NCBI GenBank assembly: GCA_963974915.1
Contig: CAXBES010000012.1
Coordinates: 62,001 to 126,000, forward strand
Direction: 5' to 3'
Source of the DNA: CAXBES01 sp963974915
Lineage (GTDB): Bacteria; Bacteroidota; Bacteroidia; Flavobacteriales; Flavobacteriaceae
DNA length: 64,000 bases
The notes beneath the pieces are model-generated. The model was not told the DNA's origin, ran no database searches, and saw only the letters and a list, made by a program, of their open reading frames with translations. Below, one piece after another: positions 53,223-61,916 of the stretch (its first letter is position 1; each line of letters opens with the position of its first letter). Position numbers and translations under genes: made by a program.

Positions 53223-53935
53223 TATTCTTTCCGAAGATTTAATATGGTTAGAGCAATAAACAGAACAGCTATACTCACAAAATAAATTAGATCCCTTGTG
53301 TCTAAAACACCGCGAGCCACACTGTCAAAATGAGCTTTCATCCCAAGATTTGCAATATTGAAACCGGTGCTCATACTAGACAACCCTTCAAACCCGAAAT
53401 AGAGCAGGAAGCAAAGAAATACGGCCAGAATAAATGCAACGATCTGGTTCTGAGATAATGTGGAGGCAAATATTCCAATTGCTGCGTAAGCGAATATTAA
53501 AAATAACAACCCTATATACGAACCAAGTGTACTTCCAACATCCCAATTACCGGGAGGATTTCCTAAACTTGAAATGGTATATATGTATAAAAATGAAGGT
53601 ATGATAGCGATTGTAATTAGTAAAGTTGCTCCAAAATATTTTCCCAGCACTATATTTCTAATCGAAATAGGCTTAGTGAGTAGTAATTCTAATGTTCCCA
53701 TTTTTTTCTCATCACTAAACGCTCGCATCGTTACAGCAGGAATTAAAAACAGTAAAACCCATGGCGCTAACTCGAAGAAACTTGAGAGATCGGCAAAACC
53801 TGCATCCAGTATATTGAAATTCCCACTAAATACCCATAGAAATAGTCCGTTGATCACTAAAAAAATAGCCACAACCAAATATCCAATAGGACTGGAAAAA
53901 AAGCTGTTTATTTCGCGTTTAATTAGTGTTAACAT
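53222..53935 (-). CDS. gldF: Gliding-motility ABC-transporter permease GldF
   Basis: 237 residues, six hydrophobic segments. LIKREINSFFSSPIGYLVVA followed by IFLVINGLFLWVFSGNFNIL, MRAFSDEKKMGTLELLLTKP (ABC-2 permease signature) and FEGLSSMSTGFNIANLGMKA match GldF. With GldA and GldG it forms a transporter needed for gliding motility. It overlaps gldG by 1 nt. The presence of gldF and gldG supports a gliding flavobacterium. Confidence 0.96.
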   Translation of the reverse strand: MLTLIKREINSFFSSPIGYLVVAIFLVINGLFLWVFSGNFNILDAGFADLSSFFELAPWVLLFLIPAVTMRAFSDEKKMGTLELLLTKPISIRNIVLGKYFGATLLITIAIIPSFLYIYTISSLGNPPGNWDVGSTLGSYIGLLFLIFAYAAIGIFASTLSQNQIVAFILAVFLCFLLYFGFEGLSSMSTGFNIANLGMKAHFDSVARGVLDTRDLIYFVSIAVLFIALTILNLRKE

Positions 53936-53994
53936 TTATCTTTTGTTAGTAGCTTTTTAATTGTAGAATTTTTAAAAGTATATTCCATGGGTGT

Positions 53995-54300
53995 TTAATT
54001 TAAGCCGTTAACAGTAGTAAGTGTATCCACACTCCAGGCTTGCGCTTTAGAACGAAACTTTGGTTTAGTTGTTGCCCAAACTCCTTTGAACAACTCACTT
54101 TTTCTATAATTTTCGAGATCTGTTTCTTTCTGCCACCTGCTGTAAGTAAAAAAAATGGTATCATCATTTTTATCGCGATACAATTCTAAGAACAAACAAC
54201 CCGGGAAATTCCTAATCTTCGATTTTACTTCCTCAAAATTAGCAAGAAAAGCAGGAATTTCACTCGCTTCAAATTCCATCTTTACAATTCTTGTGAACAT
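53995..54300 (-). CDS. Antibiotic-biosynthesis-monooxygenase (ABM) domain protein
   Basis: 101 residues, ferredoxin-like ABM dimer fold: FTRIVKMEFEASEIPAFLAN, IRNFPGCLFLELYRDKNDDT, FFTYSRWQKETDLENYRKSE, LFKGVWATTKPKF. Such small proteins include putative quinol monooxygenases and haem-degrading relatives, but catalysis cannot be inferred. It lies 25 bp downstream of the SAM hydroxide adenosyltransferase gene and 59 bp before gldF on the same strand. Confidence 0.85.
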   Translation of the reverse strand: MFTRIVKMEFEASEIPAFLANFEEVKSKIRNFPGCLFLELYRDKNDDTIFFTYSRWQKETDLENYRKSELFKGVWATTKPKFRSKAQAWSVDTLTTVNGLN

Positions 54301-54325
54301 ATTTTCATTTAATTTATTCTACTAA

Positions 54326-55159
54326 TTATTTGGCAAAGTTAACGGTAATTGTATCGCGATACTCCAATCCAAATAGCGTAGAGGCGCTTCCCACGGTACT
54401 CGGATTACTTTTATATATGGACAATTCAAGATATCCGGACGAATTCCATAAGGCTAGCTTTTTCCCATCTTCCTCTCTTTTTTCACTTGGAAGGTCAAAA
54501 TTTATAGCATCGCTATAATGGGTATGCACCTTAGTAAAACTCGCTGTTCTTGCAGAGATCTTAAATTCTCTACCCTTGCCAACTTCTTCAAACTGACTTT
54601 TGGTAATATTACTGATCACATTACCATAATTGTCTATATAAATTACATTTCCAATGATCTGATTGGCCTCAACATTAACTACCGGTTTAATTCCGGTAAG
54701 CTGTTTTATTTCTGAAATAGTTTTCCCGATCACCTCCAAAGTACCTCCACGTGCGATATGACAAGCCACTTTAACGAATACATCCAGCACAGGGAAATTA
54801 CTAATGATTCGGTCATGAATATTTATCTCCACTATTTTCTCGGGATTGATCTCATTAACCAACATGGAAATGATCCCGTTATCTGCGCAAATAAAGTAAT
54901 GACCGTCTAAAAAAACGGCAATATGCTTGTTTTCAGGATTTAACTCGCTGTCAATACCCACAATATGAATAGTGCCTTGTGGAAAGCTCTTATAAGCATT
55001 CTGAATGATATAAGCCGCCTCGGTACTGTGAAATGGGGAAATTGAATGTGAGATATCAACAATTTTTACATCGTCTAATTCACTGTAAATTGCGCCCTTA
55101 ACCGCACCTGCAAAGTGATCCTTTTCTCCAAAATCGGTTGTAAGTGTAATGATCGGCAT
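54326..55159 (-). CDS. SAM hydroxide adenosyltransferase (DUF62)
   Basis: Hydrolyses S-adenosyl-methionine to adenosine and methionine; family of the chlorinase/fluorinase fold. 277 residues: ITLTTDFGEKDHFAGAVKGAI (the Asp/Gly start motif), VDISHSISPFHSTEAAYIIQ, HYFICADNGIISMLV, and NVIYIDNYGNVISNIT. The hydroxide branch lacks the extra loop of fluorinases. It has a promoter back-to-back with that of phoH and precedes the ABM gene. Confidence 0.92.
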   Translation of the reverse strand: MPIITLTTDFGEKDHFAGAVKGAIYSELDDVKIVDISHSISPFHSTEAAYIIQNAYKSFPQGTIHIVGIDSELNPENKHIAVFLDGHYFICADNGIISMLVNEINPEKIVEINIHDRIISNFPVLDVFVKVACHIARGGTLEVIGKTISEIKQLTGIKPVVNVEANQIIGNVIYIDNYGNVISNITKSQFEEVGKGREFKISARTASFTKVHTHYSDAINFDLPSEKREEDGKKLALWNSSGYLELSIYKSNPSTVGSASTLFGLEYRDTITVNFAK

Positions 55160-55195
55160 TAATGAATTGTTGATATTTTGTTAATTCAATTACCA

Positions 55196-55225
55196 CAAAA
55201 ATAGGTTACTTTTGTGAGTAGCAAA
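55196..55225 (-). promoter_or_regulatory. Promoter of the SAM hydroxide adenosyltransferase gene
   Basis: Minus strand TTTG (plus 55222-55225), 18-bp spacer, TATTTTTG (plus 55196-55203). The leader would be about 30 nt. Its -7 box lies 3 bp from the phoH -7 box, so the two promoters overlap. Confidence 0.65.
55207..55214 (+). promoter_or_regulatory. -7 box of phoH
   Basis: TACTTTTG fits TAnnTTTG. It ends exactly at the GTG (55214) sometimes taken as start, so that GTG would precede or coincide with the transcript start; the TTG at 55268 is then the real start, with about 48 nt of leader. Confidence 0.55.
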
Positions 55226-55267
55226 ACTATTTTTTGCTTTGTATCATTTATTTTAATTTTTCTGCTT

Positions 55268-56221
55268 TTGAACGAACTTATTATCGAATTAACTGAAATT
55301 AGCCCTAGAGAGTTCTTCGGACTTCAAAACGCTAATATCGATCTCCTGAAAAACTATTTTCCTAAACTAAAAATTGTAGCACGCGGTAGTAAGATAAAGG
55401 CCTACGGCGATGAAGAAGTGCTCGAAGAGTTCGATAGACGTATGACTATGCTGCTCGAACATTTCGCTAAATACAATAAAATAGATGAAAATGTAATAGA
55501 ACGGGTTTTACTTAGTCGCGATAAGGATGAATATGAAACTTCAGCAAAAAGCGGGGAAGTTTTAGTTCATGGTGTGAGCGGTAAATTGATTAAAGCGCAG
55601 ACCGCTAATCAACGAAAGCTCGTAGAAATGATGGGCAAAAATGATATGGTATTCGCTGTAGGACCTGCAGGAACAGGTAAAACCTATACCGGGGTTGCAT
55701 TGGCAGTAAAGGCCCTAAAGGAAAAACAAGTAAAACGAATTATTTTAACCAGACCCGCGGTAGAAGCAGGGGAGAATTTAGGATTTCTACCCGGAGACTT
55801 AAAGGAGAAGCTCGATCCGTATATGCAACCACTTTACGACGCATTGCGCGATATGATTCCTCACGAAAAACTTGAGTCGTATATTGAGAAAGGAGTTATA
55901 CAAATCGCCCCTATGGCATTTATGAGAGGTAGAACCTTAGACAATGCCTTCGTTATCCTCGATGAAGCACAAAATACAACACATGCCCAAATGAAGATGT
56001 TTTTAACACGAATGGGAAAAAGTGCTAAATTCATGATCACGGGCGATCCGGGACAAATTGATCTTCCACGTAGGGTGATTTCCGGACTTAAAGAGGCATT
56101 ATTGGTGTTAAAAGATGTAAAAGGAGTGGGAATGATCTATTTAGACGATAAGGATGTAATTCGTCATCGTTTGGTAAAAGAAGTGATTTCTGCCTATAAA
56201 GCTATTGAAAATGTCGACTAA
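55268..56221 (+). CDS. phoH: PhoH family ATPase/ribonuclease-like protein
   Basis: About 317 residues from TTG 55268 (MNELIIELTEISPREFFG), the family's normal N-terminus; the longer version from GTG 55214 adds a hydrophobic stretch not in the family and would start on the promoter. Walker A in AVGPAGTGKTYTGVAL, ILTRPAVEAGENLGFLPGDL, Walker B ILDEAQNTTHAQMKMFLTRM, and ITGDPGQIDLP are intact. Cytoplasmic, possibly RNA-related; function not settled. purC starts inside its last codons (11-nt overlap). Confidence 0.92.
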   Translation: MNELIIELTEISPREFFGLQNANIDLLKNYFPKLKIVARGSKIKAYGDEEVLEEFDRRMTMLLEHFAKYNKIDENVIERVLLSRDKDEYETSAKSGEVLVHGVSGKLIKAQTANQRKLVEMMGKNDMVFAVGPAGTGKTYTGVALAVKALKEKQVKRIILTRPAVEAGENLGFLPGDLKEKLDPYMQPLYDALRDMIPHEKLESYIEKGVIQIAPMAFMRGRTLDNAFVILDEAQNTTHAQMKMFLTRMGKSAKFMITGDPGQIDLPRRVISGLKEALLVLKDVKGVGMIYLDDKDVIRHRLVKEVISAYKAIENVD

Positions 56222-57164
56222 TACTATTATAGAAACAAACTTCAATTTTCCTGGTCAGAAGAGTGTTTACCACGGAAAGGTTAGAGAAGTATACACACTT
56301 GAGGACGATAAATTATTAATGGTCGCAACAGACAGGCTTAGTGCCTTCGATGTCGTAATGCCGAAAGGAATTCCGTATAAAGGGCAAATTTTGAATCAGA
56401 TCGCAACCAAAATGATGCGGGATACTGAAGATCTTGTGCCAAATTGGTTAATTGCAACTCCAGATCCTAACGTAGCTATTGGTGAGGCCTGTGAACCCTT
56501 TAAGGTAGAAATGGTTATACGGGGTTATATGAGTGGTCATGCCGCAAGAGAGTACAAACTTGGAAAACGACTGTTGTGCGGAGTAGCTATGCCCGAAGGG
56601 ATGAAAGAAAACGACAAGTTTCCGGAACCGATCATAACTCCTGCTACCAAAGCTGAAATGGGCGCTCATGATGAAGATATTTCTCGAGATGATATTTTAA
56701 AAAGAGGGATTGTTTCTGAAACGGACTACCTCCGGCTCGAAGATTACACTCGAAAATTATTTCAACGCGGAAGCGAGATCGCAAAAAAGAGAGGGTTGAT
56801 CTTAGTCGATACCAAATACGAATTCGGAAAGACGAAAGATGGCGAGATCGTGCTAATCGATGAAATCCATACGCCCGATTCCTCACGTTATTTCTACGCC
56901 GAAGGCTATCCTGAAAGGCAGGCGAAGGGAGAGCCCCAAAAGCAACTCTCTAAGGAGTTTGTTCGACAGTGGCTTATTCAAAATGGGTTTCAAGGTTTGG
57001 AAGGACAAAAAGTTCCGGTAATGAGTGATGAATATATCACCACCGTTTCAGAAAGATATATTGAACTCTACGAAAATATAACCGGAGAGAAATTCGTAAA
57101 AGCAGATGTTTCAGAAATAAATAAAAGAATAGAAAAAAATGTTCTGAATTATTTAAACAAATAA
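56211..57164 (+). CDS. purC: SAICAR synthase PurC
   Basis: Joins CAIR and aspartate in purine synthesis. About 317 residues from ATG 56211 (MSTNTIIETNF), the longer eukaryote-like/Bacteroidota form. KVREVYTLEDDKLLMVATDR, SAFDVVMPKGIPYKGQILNQ, VIRGYMSGHAAREYKLGKRL, and EIHTPDSSRYFYAEGYPERQ (each a conserved block) are present. It overlaps the phoH stop by 11 nt and is followed by a small terminator at 57186-57209. Confidence 0.95.
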   Translation: MSTNTIIETNFNFPGQKSVYHGKVREVYTLEDDKLLMVATDRLSAFDVVMPKGIPYKGQILNQIATKMMRDTEDLVPNWLIATPDPNVAIGEACEPFKVEMVIRGYMSGHAAREYKLGKRLLCGVAMPEGMKENDKFPEPIITPATKAEMGAHDEDISRDDILKRGIVSETDYLRLEDYTRKLFQRGSEIAKKRGLILVDTKYEFGKTKDGEIVLIDEIHTPDSSRYFYAEGYPERQAKGEPQKQLSKEFVRQWLIQNGFQGLEGQKVPVMSDEYITTVSERYIELYENITGEKFVKADVSEINKRIEKNVLNYLNK

Positions 57165-57185
57165 CATCATTAAACTTCTTTATCT

Positions 57186-57209
57186 AAAGCCTATCTACGG
57201 AAAGGCTTT
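57186..57209 (+). terminator. Terminator after purC
   Basis: AAAGCC at 57186-57191 and GGCTTT at 57204-57209 form a 6-bp stem with a 12-nt loop followed by a T run ending near 57212. It lies 22 bp after the purC stop. Confidence 0.6.
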
Positions 57210-57496
57210 TTTCTTACCATGAAATAATTTATAAACTCAGGAGATCCTGATCTGTATTGTGATAAATTATGTAAATAGTATAGTTTCACCCTTAATAATC
57301 ATTATTGATGAACACATTTTATTCTGGTTTCTCTTTCAATCGTGTAAAAAATACATTTTAAGCATCCTTAAACTGCATTTAAACGTTTAAAAATTACAAT
57401 ATATCGAATAAATAACAGAACATGTAGGAATTATCTGAAGCTGTAATATATTAGCATCGTGTTAGTGAAATAACGTATTAAAAGTTTTATCAGTTT

Positions 57497-57537
57497 ATAT
57501 CTTTCTGAATTATTAAATACCTACTATAGAAAGATAT
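57497..57537. repeat. 10-bp inverted repeat upstream of the beta-helix gene
   Basis: ATATCTTTCT at 57497-57506 and AGAAAGATAT at 57528-57537 are perfect inverted copies with a 21-bp spacer, 75 bp before the start codon. Could be a regulator site or a leader hairpin. Confidence 0.5.
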
Positions 57538-57611
57538 TTTAAAATATGATTTGATACAATTTTTAATACTTATTGAACAACAAAACTTAAAACTTAATAA
57601 AGCCCCAAATT

Positions 57612-59810
57612 ATGAGAACAAGTTTTACTCCAATTTTACTTTTAGTATTTTTAGTAACTTCAATTTCTTATGCTCAGTTTACAGTAACTAATAATCATGA
57701 CAATGGACCTGGTTCATTTCGTCAGGCGGTTTTAGATGCCGATGCAACTCCGGGACATAATACTATAACCTTTAATGATAATTATACTATCAATGTTACC
57801 TCGGGTAAGATCGTAGCTCATGATGACCTTACGATTATCGGTACGGGAGCGGGAAATACAATTTTGGATGGAAGTTCGAATACTATTTACAGAGTTTTCG
57901 GTGCAATAGGTTTCGATAACCTGGAAGTTCAAGGAATTACTTTCAGAAATTCTGTTTCGTTTAATGATGCCGGTGCCGTAGGGATTAAATATGTTAACAC
58001 GGCTAGATTCATAGATTGTGAATTTTACGGAAATCATACAAACGCTACTAATGGAGCCGGAGCACTAGGTGCAACCGCAACTAATTTAAGTGTTGAACGT
58101 TGTGTGTTTACCGGTAATTCAACAATAAATTCTTCTACTACAAGTGCCGGGGCTTTGGGTCTGGCATTAAGTGGAACGCTTACCGTTTCTAATTCAACTT
58201 TTACAAATAACAGAGCTCATTATGCCGGAGGAGCCATTGCTACTAACTCACCGGATGATGTAGTAATCATTAATTCTACTTTTATAGGAAATCGTACCGA
58301 AGGTCCGCAAGGTATAGGTGGGGCTGTGGCTGTTTTGGGTAACTCGAATTCAATATTCACCAATGCAATTTTTACAAATAATTCGGCTTCAAGACAAGGT
58401 GGAGCTATTTGGAATGGAAATGGTGGAATGTCACTAGTAAAAACTTTTATTGATGCAAATGAAGCTAAAGGTGACGATAACATTGATGGAGGAGGAGGTA
58501 TTTATAATAATGCAGGAGTACTTTCAATTAGTAACCTTTCAATAATCTCTAATAATAGAACAAGTGGAATAGAAGGTTCGGGTGGAGCTATTATGAATGC
58601 GGCCGGCGATGTGTTAGTTCAGAACTCAACGATAAGTAATAATGAAGCAAATCATAACGGTGGTGCAATAGAAATGGTAAATGGTAATCTCACTTTAACA
58701 AATACCGAAATAATTGCCAATTCAGCGATAGGAAATACTGTTTCTCCCAACTCCGGTAACGGTGGAGGAATTCATCTAAACGGAAACAACGCTCTTGTTA
58801 CTATTGAAAATAGCCTCATTTCTGCTAATGAAGCAGCTCATAATGGGGGAGGTGTTTATAATACAGCGGGAAATCAGCTAGCGATCAATACTACAATTGT
58901 AGAAGAAAATTCAACGAATGGTACGACTATCACAGAAGGTGGTGCCGGAATTTATAATCAAGGAGGCATCATTGAATTATACGGTTCAACCATATCTAAT
59001 AATCATAATTTCGGAACCAATGGTTCTGGTGGAGGTATCCACAATGGTTCTAACGGACAAATAAATATTGCTGTAAGTACTATTTCTGGAAATACAGTTA
59101 ATGGTTCCGGTGGAGGGATCTTTAATCAAGGAACAGACCTTACTATCAATGCAGTTACAATTGCAAATAATTCGGCAATTGTGAATGGGGGTGGTATTGA
59201 AAGTCTTACCGTTACAACAATAAAGAATACTATTGTTGCCGATAACAATGCTGTGGCCGGGATCGACGTATCGGGTACATTTGACTCTAATGACTATAAC
59301 CTGATTGGTATTGATGATTCAAACGCATTTCCTGAAAAACCCAATGATTTGGAAGACGCCAATGCTGCCTTAGGACCCTTGAGAAATAATGGTAGCGGAA
59401 TGCTTATTCACGAATTGACAGCGGGATCGGAAGCTCTTAACGCCGGTGATCCAAATACAATGTTTGTTGATCAAATTGGACAACCTGTTTTCGACGCTAG
59501 ACGTGATATAGGTGCATTCGAGCTTCAGGAATTCTTACTTTCTGTAGACGACTTTGGAGCTAATTTAAGTGAAATAATTGTGTATCCTAATCCGTCGAAA
59601 GGTAGAGCAATGATAAAGATTCCTGCGTCCTTTGGAGCAGATGTTCAAATTACTCTTATTGAGCTGGGATCCGGTAAAACCGTTGAAAATATTAATACAT
59701 CTAATGGGGTTAGTGAATTAAACTTAAGTAGATTATCTGATGGAATATATGTTCTAAGACTTGTTTCTGAAACTACATCTGCTACTAAGCGTTTAGTACT
59801 GTCAAAATAA
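57612..59810 (+). CDS. Secreted right-handed beta-helix protein with T9SS sorting domain
   Basis: 732 residues. Signal peptide to SYAQ (about residue 21), then a beta-helix of the choice-of-anchor-Q type with many Asn/Gly-rich turns (IHNGSNGQINIAVSTIS, GGGIFNQGTDLTINAV, GGAIEMVNGNLTLTNTEI). The C-terminal about 80 residues form a type A sorting domain: IIVYPNPSKGRAMIKIPAS and LSRLSDGIYVLRLVSETT, then TKRLVLSK. It should be exported by the type IX secretion system and attached to or released from the cell surface. Adhesion or polysaccharide binding is likely; enzymatic activity is not shown. Confidence 0.92.
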   Translation: MRTSFTPILLLVFLVTSISYAQFTVTNNHDNGPGSFRQAVLDADATPGHNTITFNDNYTINVTSGKIVAHDDLTIIGTGAGNTILDGSSNTIYRVFGAIGFDNLEVQGITFRNSVSFNDAGAVGIKYVNTARFIDCEFYGNHTNATNGAGALGATATNLSVERCVFTGNSTINSSTTSAGALGLALSGTLTVSNSTFTNNRAHYAGGAIATNSPDDVVIINSTFIGNRTEGPQGIGGAVAVLGNSNSIFTNAIFTNNSASRQGGAIWNGNGGMSLVKTFIDANEAKGDDNIDGGGGIYNNAGVLSISNLSIISNNRTSGIEGSGGAIMNAAGDVLVQNSTISNNEANHNGGAIEMVNGNLTLTNTEIIANSAIGNTVSPNSGNGGGIHLNGNNALVTIENSLISANEAAHNGGGVYNTAGNQLAINTTIVEENSTNGTTITEGGAGIYNQGGIIELYGSTISNNHNFGTNGSGGGIHNGSNGQINIAVSTISGNTVNGSGGGIFNQGTDLTINAVTIANNSAIVNGGGIESLTVTTIKNTIVADNNAVAGIDVSGTFDSNDYNLIGIDDSNAFPEKPNDLEDANAALGPLRNNGSGMLIHELTAGSEALNAGDPNTMFVDQIGQPVFDARRDIGAFELQEFLLSVDDFGANLSEIIVYPNPSKGRAMIKIPASFGADVQITLIELGSGKTVENINTSNGVSELNLSRLSDGIYVLRLVSETTSATKRLVLSK

Positions 59811-59835
59811 GCTGGTCATAGACCGGCTTAATAAG

Positions 59836-59865
59836 CGCCTCTTTCCCCCGGAAGAGGCGTTTTTT
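59836..59865 (+). terminator. Strong Rho-independent terminator after the beta-helix gene
   Basis: CGCCTCTT at 59836-59843 and AAGAGGCG at 59852-59859: an 8-bp GC-rich stem with an 8-nt loop and a T6 tract. It lies 25 bp after the stop. Confidence 0.9.
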
Positions 59866-59960
59866 GTTAGTGCTAGTTATTATAATTTACGTAGTATCAC
59901 GTATTGCGGACGGAAGAATGATGATCTACATTTATGGAAACTAATTAATACCAATCTATT

Positions 59961-61859
59961 ATGAAAAAATATCTATCTATCTTGATTTTACTAGCGCTCA
60001 GTATAGGGGTTGAGGTTTCTGCTCAAAATCCGTTTACTGAAATGTTAAACGATCCTGAAACCCGGGCGATTATTGATATTGATATCCCCACACGAGATCA
60101 GGTTATCCTAGACGACTTGATTGTAACTGGAAGTGCCTGCATTGGATTTGACTGTGCTAACAATGAATCCTTCGGTTTCGACACCATTAGATTAAAGGAA
60201 AACAATTTACGAATTGGGTTTCAAGACACCAGTAATTCAGCTTCTTTCCCAACTAATGACTGGGAAATTACCATTAATGATTCTGCCAATGGTGGAGCAA
60301 ATTATTTTGGAGTAACGGACGTAACAGCCGGGAACAGACCCTTTACTGTAAGTGCCGGTGCGGGAGTTAATGCGCTTTTCGTTGCTGGAAATGGAAATGT
60401 AGGCTTAGGAACAGCAACCCCTGCAGTCGAACTTCAAGTAACCGATGGAGACACACCAACTCTGCGTCTGGAACAGAATGGATCTTCAGGCTATCCCGCT
60501 CGAACCTGGGATGTTGCCGGAAATGAAACTAATTTCTTTATTCGAGATGTAACCGGAGGGTCTCTTCTTCCGTTTCGAATTCAACCCACAGCTCCTACAG
60601 GGTCTTTATCAATTGGATCAAATGGCGGAATAGGCGTTGGAATGAATGGTCTTAGCTTTCCAAATCCGAATGCTTCGATCGATTTAAATGCTTCTGATAA
60701 AGGTTTGCAATTAAACAGAATGGATACAGCTCAACGGGATGCACTGGGAACAGCTCTGGGTGCTTCAGAAGTTGGAGTAGTGATATTCAATACAGACGAT
60801 TCACTAACCTATGTGTGGGACGGTACAAATTGGAGCGCAATAGGGTCAGATGATCAGGCACTAAGTCTGAATGTTAATTCATTAGACCTTGAAGATGGAG
60901 GAAGTGTAGATCTTTCAGGGTACCTCGATAATACCGATGATCAAAATATTTCAGGATCCGGTTTTGCAGCGAATATGCTTACTATAGGTATCGAAGGAGG
61001 TACTTCCGAAGTAATAGATCTATCGGCATTAGATAACTCCGGAACCGATGATCAGGCACTTTCACTAAATGTAAACTCTTTAGACCTTGAAGACGGGGGT
61101 AGTGTAGATCTTTCAGGATATCTAGACAATACCGACGATCAGGACATTTCTGGTTCGGGATTGGCCGGAAATATTCTTACTATTGGAATTGAAGGTGGTA
61201 ACTCTGAAACGGTCGATCTTTCATCACTTAACAATACAGGAACCGACAACCAGCAGTTAACACTTAACGCCAATACGCTAACATTGGAAGATGGTGGTTC
61301 TGTCGATCTTTCAGGATATCTAGACAATACCGATTCTCAAACCTTAGGAAATTTCGCGCTTACCGGAGTTTTTCTCAATTTAGGAATATCGGGAGGTAAT
61401 TCAGTTTTAGTGAATATGTCGCCATTATTACAAGATTTAGAAGATGAAAATGCAGCCCAACAAGTGCAAATCGATAATCTTATTGCTATGAATGCCGCAC
61501 AGCAGGCACAAATAGATGATCTTATTGCCAGAATGGAAGCACAAGAGGCATGTGAATGTACGATCCTGGATACAGGAGATTTCGGAATAGACCCAAAATC
61601 GCCGATCTTATATCAAAATGTACCCAATCCGTACGATTCGGTAACTACCATACGATATTTTATTCCGTTAGGATATGAAAATGCACGAATTGCGATCACT
61701 TCTTCTTTAGGGCAGAAGATCAGCGATATTAAACTTACCACCTTTGGAACCGAGGGTCATATAGAAGTAGATAAAGGTAGATTACAGGCTGCTATTTACT
61801 ATTACACGCTAATTGTTGATGGTAGAAGTGTAGATACAAAAAGAATGATAGTAGAATAA
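59961..61859 (+). CDS. Repeat-containing secreted protein with T9SS sorting domain
   Basis: 632 residues. Signal peptide to VSAQ (about residue 22). The N-terminal half resembles fibre- or adhesin-like proteins of Bacteroidota (GNVGLGTATPAVELQVTDGD; KGLQLNRMDTAQRDALG; VWDGTNWSAIG). Residues 297-428 are two 66-residue repeats plus a third diverged unit to about residue 490 (core LEDGGSVDLSGYLDNTD). A short coiled coil follows (AAQQVQIDNLIAMNAAQQAQ). The last about 80 residues are a T9SS type A signal (YQNVPNPYDSVTTIRYFIP; KRMIVE). Probably a trimeric surface fibre or adhesin; no enzyme domain. Confidence 0.88.
   Translation: MKKYLSILILLALSIGVEVSAQNPFTEMLNDPETRAIIDIDIPTRDQVILDDLIVTGSACIGFDCANNESFGFDTIRLKENNLRIGFQDTSNSASFPTNDWEITINDSANGGANYFGVTDVTAGNRPFTVSAGAGVNALFVAGNGNVGLGTATPAVELQVTDGDTPTLRLEQNGSSGYPARTWDVAGNETNFFIRDVTGGSLLPFRIQPTAPTGSLSIGSNGGIGVGMNGLSFPNPNASIDLNASDKGLQLNRMDTAQRDALGTALGASEVGVVIFNTDDSLTYVWDGTNWSAIGSDDQALSLNVNSLDLEDGGSVDLSGYLDNTDDQNISGSGFAANMLTIGIEGGTSEVIDLSALDNSGTDDQALSLNVNSLDLEDGGSVDLSGYLDNTDDQDISGSGLAGNILTIGIEGGNSETVDLSSLNNTGTDNQQLTLNANTLTLEDGGSVDLSGYLDNTDSQTLGNFALTGVFLNLGISGGNSVLVNMSPLLQDLEDENAAQQVQIDNLIAMNAAQQAQIDDLIARMEAQEACECTILDTGDFGIDPKSPILYQNVPNPYDSVTTIRYFIPLGYENARIAITSSLGQKISDIKLTTFGTEGHIEVDKGRLQAAIYYYTLIVDGRSVDTKRMIVE
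60849..61440 (+). repeat. Tandem 198-bp coding repeats
   Basis: Units 60849-61046, 61047-61244 and a diverged third from 61245. Each of the first two encodes 66 residues beginning DDQALSLNVNSLDLEDGGS. Third-position changes between units are frequent, so the copies are old and under protein-level constraint. Confidence 0.85.
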
Positions 61860-61884
61860 ATGATAATCTTAACTAACCACTTAA

Positions 61885-61916
61885 GGGCGTCACTGTTAGT
61901 GGCGCTCTTTTTTTTT
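61885..61916 (+). terminator. Terminator between the repeat-protein gene and the PagL-like gene
   Basis: GGGCGTCAC at 61885-61893, loop TGTTA, GTGGCGCTC at 61899-61907: a 9-bp stem with two G-U pairs followed by T9. Its T run reaches into the stop codon of the convergent minus-strand gene. Confidence 0.8.

Larger units (their letters stand above)
57165..57611. other. 447-bp AT-rich intergenic region before the T9SS cargo gene
   Basis: No ORF or RNA gene is visible. It begins with the purC terminator, and near its right end has a perfect 10-bp inverted repeat (57497-57506/57528-57537). No exact TAnnTTTG box is seen; a near match TATCTTTC lies within the left arm. Confidence 0.5.

Noticed and set aside
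60849..61440. Tandem repeats as a CRISPR or non-coding array
   Set aside because: The unit is 198 bp, in frame, with synonymous changes; it codes for protein repeats.
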